From: Flavobacterium sp. N1994
Lineage (GTDB): Bacteria > Bacteroidota > Bacteroidia > Flavobacteriales > Flavobacteriaceae
Direction: 5' to 3'
NCBI RefSeq assembly: GCF_025947145.1
Contig: NZ_CP109999.1
Coordinates: 1,178,001-1,242,000 of the forward strand
DNA length: 64,000 bases
The notes under the pieces are model-generated. The model was given only the letters and a program-made list of their open reading frames with translations. It was not told the origin of the DNA and ran no database searches. This document shows positions 45,590-52,271 of the stretch, one piece after another; position 1 is the stretch's first letter; every line of letters starts with the position of its first letter. The position numbers and the translations under genes were made by a program.

Positions 45590-47074
45590 TTATCTTTTAA
45601 TCTTGTCTTTAACATAAAGTAAAATCCCTTTGAGATTTACTCTTTTATTGAGTTCGTATAAACTGTACGAAATGGTGATTACAACAATAACCGCTTCAAC
45701 ATAATAAGCATTGGGATACCCCAAGAGTTTTATTGATGCCAAACACAATGATAAAGCAATTAAACTTTTCAGTGTAAGCAGTATTACATCGTTTGAAAAA
45801 TTAAATTGATACTTCGATTTTAAAACGGCAATCATAATAATAGTAAAAATAAAATAGCTTATTATAATAGATATTCCAAGTCCGTTAAGCCCATAAAATT
45901 TATAAAACACCAAATTGAATCCGAGTAAAATTATATTGGTAATTAATTCAACGGTAAGGAAAAGCTTGTTGTGTCCTTTGGCTAAAATTACAAATCCAGT
46001 AACCCAAACCAATCCTTTTAATGGTATTGAAAGTACAGCCCAAAGAATAAAATCTTGTGAAGCTAAAAACTCTTTACTTAGCAAAATACGGATTAAGATT
46101 GGCGTGGTTGAAATTAGTAATACCAAAACGATACTCAGAATAATAATAACTAATTCTGACTGCTCGTTTACAAGTTGTTTCCATTTTTTATCATCGCTAA
46201 TAACTCCGGATAACCTCGGGAAATAATCAGTCGCCATAGCCGTGAAAACCATTCCGACATAACCTTCAACAATGGCCTGACCTGCATTGTACAAGCCAAG
46301 GTCAGACAGATTTCCGGTTTTGGAAATGAATGCGTTTAAAACAAACGCAATCGCAGCTGTCATTAGGTTAATCAAGGTTAAGCTCAATCCTAATTGCACC
46401 ATTGGTTTACCCAAACTAAATGTTTCAGTCCAACTAATATTTACCTTGGTAAACTTGACTTTTCTTCTGAAATAGAGCGAAACCAAGTAATTTCCTAAGG
46501 CGGTTAAGATAATTGCCGGAACGATGCCTTCAATTCCGTAAAAATAGAAAATTGGTAAAGCGGCAAACAATCCTGCGATGGCACCAATTATATTGGCTTG
46601 AGCCAAATATTTTATTTGTCGTGTTCCTCTTAAAAATGTATAGATTCCACCTGATAATGCTCCAAAAAGAAATGTAACCGAAAGCCAAATATAAGAAGTC
46701 CAATTTTTGGTCGAGCCAAAAGCAACTTTACTCAAAAGAGGTGAAAATGCAATGGTTATTACAATTCCCAGAGCAGCCGTTATCCAAATCCAGCGTTTAA
46801 AAACGGTAAAGGTCTTTCCTATATGCTCGGTATCACCTGTAGAGTGTGCCTTGGATATATCGCGAACTGCACTTTCCGAAATACCAAGCCCAGAAATGGT
46901 TTTGATTAAATTCAAGCTTGACATAAACAAACCGTTCAAACCCATTCCAGCAGTTCCAATAAGGACAGCGACCGCTTTACTACGAATAAGGGTAACCAAA
47001 ATGTTAAATACCTGAACGCCTCCAAAAATTGAAGTTGCTTTAAAAATAGATTTATAACTGGTAGATTTTTGCAC
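45590..47074 (-). CDS. wzx: Oligosaccharide flippase Wzx-like
   Basis: A 494-residue polytopic membrane protein of the MOP/Wzx flippase superfamily. It has about 12 to 14 hydrophobic segments; the opening STSYKSIFKATSIFGGVQVFNILVTLI and the GTAGMGLNGLFMS loop are typical of O-antigen translocases. It would flip undecaprenyl-linked repeat units to the periplasm for the EpsG-like polymerase. The gene lies 7 bp downstream of a transaminase gene. The flippase is encoded well apart from the ABC exporter, so the window carries components of both assembly types. Confidence 0.9.
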   Translation of the reverse strand: MQKSTSYKSIFKATSIFGGVQVFNILVTLIRSKAVAVLIGTAGMGLNGLFMSSLNLIKTISGLGISESAVRDISKAHSTGDTEHIGKTFTVFKRWIWITAALGIVITIAFSPLLSKVAFGSTKNWTSYIWLSVTFLFGALSGGIYTFLRGTRQIKYLAQANIIGAIAGLFAALPIFYFYGIEGIVPAIILTALGNYLVSLYFRRKVKFTKVNISWTETFSLGKPMVQLGLSLTLINLMTAAIAFVLNAFISKTGNLSDLGLYNAGQAIVEGYVGMVFTAMATDYFPRLSGVISDDKKWKQLVNEQSELVIIILSIVLVLLISTTPILIRILLSKEFLASQDFILWAVLSIPLKGLVWVTGFVILAKGHNKLFLTVELITNIILLGFNLVFYKFYGLNGLGISIIISYFIFTIIMIAVLKSKYQFNFSNDVILLTLKSLIALSLCLASIKLLGYPNAYYVEAVIVVITISYSLYELNKRVNLKGILLYVKDKIKR

Positions 47075-47081
47075 CGTTAAA

Positions 47082-48206
47082 TTATACCTTGAATTCGTTT
47101 AAGATGGTTATAATTTTTTGAACTTCATCCTCAATCATCACCGGACTAATTGGTATACTCATTACCTCGTTGTGTATAGCATTTGTAATTGGATAATCCA
47201 TATGATTCATTTCTTTATAGGCAAGCTGTTTGTTGGGTGGAATTGGGTAATGTATCAACGTTTGAATATCGTTTGCTATTAAATATTCTTGCAATTTCTC
47301 TCTATCTGTGCAACGAATAACAAACAAATGCCAAACATGTTCCGTATTTTGAGCATAATCCAATTTGGTATTTTCTGGAAATGGCAATGTTATGTTTGGA
47401 TTTTTAATTCCTTTAAGATATAACGATGCTAATTGTCTTCGGTATTGATTTTCGGTATCGATGTATTTCAGTTTTATTTCTAAAAAAGCAGCCTGAATCT
47501 CATCTAATCTACTATTCAATCCTTGAAATTCGTTGACATATTTCTTTTGACTACCATAGTTTCCTAAAGCTCGAATGTGTTTTGCCAATGCATCATCATT
47601 AGTGGTCACAGCTCCGGCATCACCTAAAGCACCCAGATTTTTTCCAGGATAGAAACTAAACCCAGCTGCGTCACCAAGATTTCCTGTTTTAATTCCGTTC
47701 CATATAGCACCTATGGCTTGGGCATTATCTTCGATAACTTTTAAATTGTATTTTTTAGCCAAATCGGCTAACTTGTCATTCCAACAAACTTGTCCGTATA
47801 AATGAACAATCATTATGGCTTTCGTTTTCGGAGTGATTTGACTTTCTATTAAATCAATATCGATATTAAAGTTAGAAACTTTTGGTTCAACTAAAATAGG
47901 TTTCAATCGGTTATCTGTAATAGCCAAAACAGAAGCTATATAGGTATTTGCTGGAACAATCACTTCATCACCTTCATTCATAACACCCATATCGATGTAT
48001 GCTTTTAAAATCAATCGCAAAGCATCTAATCCATTGGCTACCCCTATGGCATTTTTTGTTCCGATATAGTTGGCCAACTTAGTTTCAAAACTATTTACTT
48101 TTTCACCCATTAAAAACCAACCAGAATCAATAACTTCTGAAGCCGTTTGCTTTAGTTCGTTTGCATATTGAGCGTTTATTTTTTGTAAGTCTAAGAATTT
48201 AATCAT
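47082..48206 (-). CDS. fdtB: dTDP-3-amino-3,6-dideoxyhexose transaminase (FdtB/QdtB-like)
   Basis: A 374-residue DegT-family aminotransferase. The PLP lysine lies in [18 protein letters not shown], a sequence highly characteristic of FdtB/QdtB, and [13 protein letters not shown] carries the cofactor Asp. These enzymes aminate dTDP-3-keto-6-deoxyhexose to dTDP-Fuc3N or dTDP-Qui3N. The 3-keto substrate is made by the FdtA/QdtA-type isomerases encoded at 50113-50947. The dTDP-glucose 4,6-dehydratase that precedes them is not in the window. A 49-bp gap separates it from the divergent aminotransferase-like gene upstream. Confidence 0.9.
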   Translation of the reverse strand: MIKFLDLQKINAQYANELKQTASEVIDSGWFLMGEKVNSFETKLANYIGTKNAIGVANGLDALRLILKAYIDMGVMNEGDEVIVPANTYIASVLAITDNRLKPILVEPKVSNFNIDIDLIESQITPKTKAIMIVHLYGQVCWNDKLADLAKKYNLKVIEDNAQAIGAIWNGIKTGNLGDAAGFSFYPGKNLGALGDAGAVTTNDDALAKHIRALGNYGSQKKYVNEFQGLNSRLDEIQAAFLEIKLKYIDTENQYRRQLASLYLKGIKNPNITLPFPENTKLDYAQNTEHVWHLFVIRCTDREKLQEYLIANDIQTLIHYPIPPNKQLAYKEMNHMDYPITNAIHNEVMSIPISPVMIEDEVQKIITILNEFKV

Positions 48207-48255
48207 TGTAATTTATTCGTTAAATACTTTTGTAATTAAGGTTGTTTCAGAACCT

Positions 48256-49176
48256 CTATTGAACTTTTTTTATTATTTCTTTGATTACCTGACTAAAATA
48301 GCTCAAGTCTAAAGATTCTAAATTTTGATGACAAGGAATAAAAAAGGCATCTTCTCCATAAAAAACACTGCTTTGTATTCCGTTATTATTTAAAAATATT
48401 TTTAGTTCATTTAAATCTTTAATCACCCCATTATTGTTCAGAACTAAAACATAAGGAACAGTTGAATCAGTATTGTCAAAGCGTGCTGTAAAACCTAATG
48501 GAATCAATAACTCCAATAAACAATCATAATTTTTCTTTCTTTTATCCAATTGAATTGGGTTGTTTTTCAACTGATTTGAAAGTACATTTTGAATATATTG
48601 TGTTTGTTGACTGCTTAAACTAGATGTATTAATTTTTGAAATCCCTTTATTATTTACTAAAATGCCACCTATTTGAATTGGAAAAAATTTGGTAAAACTG
48701 TAAGTCGAAAAATCACCATATTTCCCAATAGCATTATTACTGTCTTGACTAAAAAAAGTGGTACAGCAATCTTCGATGATTGGTAATCCAGTAGCTACTA
48801 ACTTTTCCATTTGTTGATGAACAAATCCAAATTCATGATTAACCAATATCAATTTAGTTTCAGGAAGTAATTCTCTGTTCCAACGACAAAATTTTTCAAT
48901 AGTGTTGGTTACACAAGAACTGATATAAAAGTTCTGAGATGTAGTAATTATAGTCACCAAATCTGTTGGTTGCAACTCATAGCTTTCTAGTGCTAATCGG
49001 ATGGCTTCACGCCCGTTGAAAGTATAGCGCCAGTTCCCTTTTCCGAATTTAGTATTAAAGTAAGTTACTGCAAAATCATCTTCAGGTACTACAGAATTAG
49101 AAGCAACATAGTCTGTTTTAAATGGACATAGTCTGTAAGCTGGCAACAAAAATTGATCTGGATTTAGTACAAACAC
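48256..49176 (-). CDS. Divergent DegT-like aminotransferase
   Basis: A 306-residue protein with weak similarity to DegT/DnrJ aminotransferases. WRYTFNGREAIRLALES resembles the N-terminal PLP-phosphate loop and SFTKFFPIQIGGILV keeps a lysine at the Schiff-base position, but the usual EDAAQA is IIEDCCTTFF. The chain is about 60 residues shorter than normal. It may be an inactive or altered member, perhaps binding a related nucleotide sugar. It lies 4 bp from the FemAB/GNAT-like gene. Confidence 0.6.
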   Translation of the reverse strand: MFVLNPDQFLLPAYRLCPFKTDYVASNSVVPEDDFAVTYFNTKFGKGNWRYTFNGREAIRLALESYELQPTDLVTIITTSQNFYISSCVTNTIEKFCRWNRELLPETKLILVNHEFGFVHQQMEKLVATGLPIIEDCCTTFFSQDSNNAIGKYGDFSTYSFTKFFPIQIGGILVNNKGISKINTSSLSSQQTQYIQNVLSNQLKNNPIQLDKRKKNYDCLLELLIPLGFTARFDNTDSTVPYVLVLNNNGVIKDLNELKIFLNNNGIQSSVFYGEDAFFIPCHQNLESLDLSYFSQVIKEIIKKVQ

Positions 49177-49180
49177 CTAT

Positions 49181-50116
49181 TTAAATTTTATAACTATATA
49201 TTTCATACACTACTCCTCGACCTCCAAATCCTTCTTTTTGGAAAATTAATCGTTCATTTAAATAATTTCCTGAATCTTCATTAGAATGACCGAAATCAAT
49301 TACTTCAATGTCATTGAAAATCACATTAATAATTTCATCAAACAATAAGTCAATAGCTCCTGATAATTTTCCCTCATCATTGGCTGAAATATACTGAACA
49401 TGAATGATATTTTCCATGATAAAAAGTACTGTGCCTGCTATCATTTTTCCATCAAGATAAGAACAAAACAACTTAATATTTTCTGGGAATAAATTTCTCA
49501 ACTTTACAATTTCTTCTAAAGTATGTACTGGTTTTACTCCGTGATTATTGGTAAGATTTGTATCTAATATATTCCAGAAAGATGTGTAATCTGTACTTTC
49601 TTCTATACTAATTCCTGTATTTTTCGCTTTCCGTAACCCACTTTTTCTCGATTCTGTAAAAGGGATTTTATTTTTTGTAAAGATAGAACTTGATAGCGTA
49701 CACGATATTTTATCTGCTTTAAGTCTATACAATGCATAAACATCTTCTTGCATTGGTTGTTTGTGATAAATTAATGGTATTGCTTTATATACCACTTCAT
49801 TTATTGCGTTTTCTTTTAAAAAAAGATTTACTTCTTCAAAAATATGGAGGACATCAATTGCTGTTATTTTAGCTGATGTAACTAATCCGCCATAAGTTAA
49901 ACCTTGATGAGTATAGAAAATATTATTTTTTATGTTGCCAGGCAAAACAGCTTCTAGCTTTCCTTTTCGATAAATTAATAATGAAAAATCTTCAAATCTA
50001 TCGGAATGATACTCCATAAAATCTCTATGAAAGAGAAATGTATTTACTCTCGAATTGGTAATAAAAGTATCCCAAATAGTTTTCTGAGAGGAATCATATT
50101 TTTTTAACTCAATCAT
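49181..50116 (-). CDS. FemAB/GNAT-like acyltransferase
   Basis: A 311-residue protein with the two-GNAT-domain pattern of FemAB-like transferases. FLFHRDFMEYHSDRFEDFSLLIY opens the first domain, and LFCSYLDGKMIAGTVLFIMENIIHVQYISANDEG resembles the second acyl-CoA or aminoacyl-binding segment. VIDFGHSNEDSGNYLNERLIFQKEGFGG is a conserved FemAB-like tail. It overlaps the FdtA-like gene by four bases and sits where a FdtC/QdtC-type acetyltransferase would be expected. It may acylate a 3-amino sugar. The acyl donor is uncertain. Confidence 0.7.
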   Translation of the reverse strand: MIELKKYDSSQKTIWDTFITNSRVNTFLFHRDFMEYHSDRFEDFSLLIYRKGKLEAVLPGNIKNNIFYTHQGLTYGGLVTSAKITAIDVLHIFEEVNLFLKENAINEVVYKAIPLIYHKQPMQEDVYALYRLKADKISCTLSSSIFTKNKIPFTESRKSGLRKAKNTGISIEESTDYTSFWNILDTNLTNNHGVKPVHTLEEIVKLRNLFPENIKLFCSYLDGKMIAGTVLFIMENIIHVQYISANDEGKLSGAIDLLFDEIINVIFNDIEVIDFGHSNEDSGNYLNERLIFQKEGFGGRGVVYEIYSYKI

Positions 50117-50532
50117 AGTAATTTATACTTTAAAAACTCTTCATAATCTCTAAAATAATCCGCTTCATCATACAATTCAGAGGCTAAAACCATACAAATA
50201 GAACCACTGGAAAAAGTATCTAAATCTCGCCACAAACCTGGTGGAATTAGCAAACCTTGATAAGGTTGAAACAAATGAAAACTTTGCTTGTTATTTCCGT
50301 CATCAATAGTAACTGTAAAACTCCCACTTAAAGCAACCATTATCTGATCCAAATCTTTATGTGCATGTCCTCCTCTACTATTCCCTCCTGGTACGTCATA
50401 TAGGTAGTATATTCTTTTAATATCAAAAGGAACTTCTTTACCATTAGTAATTGAGGTTAAATTTCCATTAAGTTGATGGTTCTTAGGAAAATCTAAAAGC
50501 TTACAATCAAAGATAGTAGTTGTACTGCTCAT
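50113..50532 (-). CDS. fdtA: Sugar 3,4-ketoisomerase, FdtA/QdtA-like (copy A)
   Basis: A 139-residue cupin of the FdtA/QdtA (WxcM-like) family. YDVPGGNSRGGHAHKDLDQIM contains the His-x-His pair of the active site, and VALSGSFTVTIDDG forms the cupin strand. FdtA-type enzymes interconvert dTDP-4-keto-6-deoxyglucose with the 3-keto isomer. One oddity is the early segment HQLNGNLT, where family members read D-x-R-G-x-L: the Arg is Asn here. It precedes the FemAB-like gene and follows the second copy by one base. Confidence 0.85.
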   Translation of the reverse strand: MSSTTTIFDCKLLDFPKNHQLNGNLTSITNGKEVPFDIKRIYYLYDVPGGNSRGGHAHKDLDQIMVALSGSFTVTIDDGNNKQSFHLFQPYQGLLIPPGLWRDLDTFSSGSICMVLASELYDEADYFRDYEEFLKYKLL

Positions 50533-50533
50533 G

Positions 50534-50947
50534 TTATTTGTGTATTAAATAAGAATCTAATTCTCTCATATAATCATCTTCATCAAAACTATCACTACAT
50601 AGGTGTAATGAAACCGAGTTAGTTGAAAAATTTTCCATATGTCGCCAATGTAAAGATGGTATATAAAGAGCAAAATAACTTCTATTAAGTGTAAATCGTT
50701 GCAGCTTACCATCAGGATATGTTATGACAACATCAAAACTACCACTCAAAGAAATTATAAGTTCATGTTGTGTTTTATAAGCATGTCCTCCTCGAGTTTC
50801 ACCTCCAGGCACATCGTAAATCCAAAAAACTCGTTTTATCTCAAAAGGCAAATGGTCTGGATGTTGTATAAAAGTCAAATTCCCCCTTAAATCATGTATT
50901 TTAGGAAGCTGAATCAGTTGTGGTTTATCCATTTCTAATGTATCCAT
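50534..50947 (-). CDS. Sugar 3,4-ketoisomerase, FdtA/QdtA-like (copy B)
   Basis: A 137-residue cupin paralogue of copy A. It keeps HDLRGNLTFI near the N-terminus, but its active-site stretch reads RGGHAYKTQHEL, so the second His is Tyr. A GTG at 50986 in the same frame gives 13 extra residues. I prefer the ATG at 50947 because it is preceded by an A-rich leader. Copy A and copy B may act as alternative isomerases, or together. The 82-bp gap to the regulator gene shows no hairpin. Confidence 0.8.
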   Translation of the reverse strand: MDTLEMDKPQLIQLPKIHDLRGNLTFIQHPDHLPFEIKRVFWIYDVPGGETRGGHAYKTQHELIISLSGSFDVVITYPDGKLQRFTLNRSYFALYIPSLHWRHMENFSTNSVSLHLCSDSFDEDDYMRELDSYLIHK

Positions 50948-51029
50948 AAACGTTATTTTTTTACACAGCTTCGCTTGGTCAGTCACATCTGTAAACCAAC
51001 AAAGCGATCAATTTTAATCAAAATTAATT

Positions 51030-51566
51030 TTAAGTATTTGTCACAATAGTATTGATTGCTAGTTCATTTTCAAAAACTAATAAACCACTATTATCATGTT
51101 TATTCGTGAGATAAAAAACTACTTTCTTCTGTATCTCAGCTTCAATTTTATGCGACAATTGTTTAATATATTCTTCATTTAAATCTTTCCCCTCTAAAAC
51201 AACTTCTATTCTACCACTATCAATTCCTTTAACATAATCCCCAACAATAAAAACTCGATGAACAGCACCCATTCGCTCTAAGACCATTTCAATAATAGTA
51301 TCGAGTCCAATATACTTCCGTACAATTTGTTGAAGTAAAATAAAAAAAGGATTATGCTGATTAGCTTTATATGTAATCTTTTGATTGGCTTCTTTACGTA
51401 TCAAATAACCCGCATCTGTGAGGTTATTTAATTCTTTACGAATAGAATTGGTTGACTCATTCATCTCTGATGCCAAACCACGAAGATAGCCTTCATTTGC
51501 AACGTTTATAAAAAACTTTACAAGGAGACGTAATCGTGTTTTCGAAGTAATTAAATTTTCAAGCAT
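51030..51566 (-). CDS. Winged-helix regulator with nucleotidyltransferase-like domain
   Basis: A 178-residue protein. MLENLITSKTRLRLLVKFF, LASEMNESTNSIRKELNNLTDAGYLIRKEANQKITYKAN form an ArsR-type winged helix in the first 75 residues. The second half (about 110-170) recalls an MNT-type nucleotidyltransferase, but the usual GS and DxD residues are replaced (VGDYVKG, GRIEVVL), so catalysis is unlikely. Proteins of this type commonly sit beside UpxY-like genes at the head of Flavobacterium polysaccharide loci, so it may regulate the locus. ATG at 51566 is preferred; an in-frame start 11 codons upstream at 51599 is possible. Confidence 0.8.
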   Translation of the reverse strand: MLENLITSKTRLRLLVKFFINVANEGYLRGLASEMNESTNSIRKELNNLTDAGYLIRKEANQKITYKANQHNPFFILLQQIVRKYIGLDTIIEMVLERMGAVHRVFIVGDYVKGIDSGRIEVVLEGKDLNEEYIKQLSHKIEAEIQKKVVFYLTNKHDNSGLLVFENELAINTIVTNT

Positions 51567-51586
51567 CAATAAAATTTTCCGAGTAA

Positions 51587-51594
51587 CAAATGTA
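51587..51594 (-). promoter_or_regulatory. Candidate -7 box upstream of the winged-helix regulator
   Basis: TACATTTG on the minus strand matches TAnnTTTG and lies 20 bp upstream of the preferred start at 51566, in the 131-bp gap (51567-51697) after the antiterminator gene. No good -33 element is visible. If real, the regulator has its own promoter and the preferred start is supported over the upstream alternative at 51599. Confidence 0.25.
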
Positions 51595-51697
51595 CTCAAT
51601 AATTTTAATAAATGTTAAAACTATACTAAAATTTGAGAAAATGTAGTAAGTTATTAAGATTTAAACTACCAAAAAAAAGTAACAGAATGAAAAAGAA

Positions 51698-52156
51698 TTA
51701 CTTATGTAGAATAATTTTTACACCTAACTGTTCTAAGACTAAAGTAATTTGGTTTTTATCAACCTTATCAACAATTCCTTTTTGACCTATAAAAGGACCA
51801 GAGGTAATTTCATATAAAGAACCTGGTTGAATACCTACAATTTCATAAGAAGTGATTTTGTCTTTTAATCGTTTTTGGATCATTTCGATTTCATAATCTT
51901 TAATAATAGCTGGTTGACCAAGCCAGTACAAAAAACGTACTACTCCCGAAACTTGAAAAACCAGTTCTCTTTCTTGTGATTCTATATTAACAAAAACGTA
52001 GGATGGTAATAAGGGTACTTCAACTCTTTTTTTTCTATCTGACCATTGACGATCTTGGATAATTAAAGGACAATATGCTTCAATACCGATTTGAAGTAGA
52101 CGATCTGCTACTTTTTTTTCTTGTCTTGACTTTGTATATAAAGCATACCATGGCAT
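51698..52156 (-). CDS. UpxY/NusG-like transcription antiterminator
   Basis: A 152-residue NusG paralogue. MPWYALYTKSRQEKKVADRL is the NGN-domain start, PSYVFVNIE its central strand, and GPFIGQKGIVDKVD the KOW motif near the C-terminus. UpxY-type proteins ride on RNA polymerase and allow read-through of long polysaccharide operons in Bacteroidota. The gene is first in the run of about 40 genes. An upstream in-frame ATG at 52207 gives a 17-residue extension, but the start at 52156 fits the family. A -7 box TAATTTTG lies about 25 bp upstream. Confidence 0.9.
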   Translation of the reverse strand: MPWYALYTKSRQEKKVADRLLQIGIEAYCPLIIQDRQWSDRKKRVEVPLLPSYVFVNIESQERELVFQVSGVVRFLYWLGQPAIIKDYEIEMIQKRLKDKITSYEIVGIQPGSLYEITSGPFIGQKGIVDKVDKNQITLVLEQLGVKIILHK

Positions 52157-52180
52157 ATCATTATTTTTAATTATGAAATT

Positions 52181-52188
52181 CAAAATTA
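52181..52188 (-). promoter_or_regulatory. Candidate -7 box of the polysaccharide operon
   Basis: TAATTTTG on the minus strand fits the Bacteroidota TAnnTTTG element, 25 bp upstream of the antiterminator start and just downstream of the terminator of the giant gene. No clear TTG -33 element is seen. It is the only good match in the short space available for the locus promoter. Confidence 0.4.
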
Positions 52189-52212
52189 CTGAAAATAAGT
52201 ATACCATAAATA

Positions 52213-52246
52213 TAAAAAAAAGACCTTCGATTGCTCGAAGGTCTTT
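52213..52246 (-). terminator. Intrinsic terminator of the giant repeat-protein gene
   Basis: A perfect 12-bp stem (52219-52230 with 52235-52246, AAAGACCTTCGA) and a four-base loop TTGC. On the minus strand it is followed by a run of eight T. It lies 26 bp after the stop codon of the giant gene and would separate that gene from the polysaccharide locus. Confidence 0.9.
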
Positions 52247-52271
52247 AATAGTATTAGTTTAAATTAAACGA

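Noticed and set aside
51567..52207. Longer starts for the UpxY-like protein (52207) and for the regulator (51599)
   Set aside because: The NGN start MPWYALYTK at 52156 and the MLENLITSK start at 51566 fit the families; the extensions have no conserved sequence.
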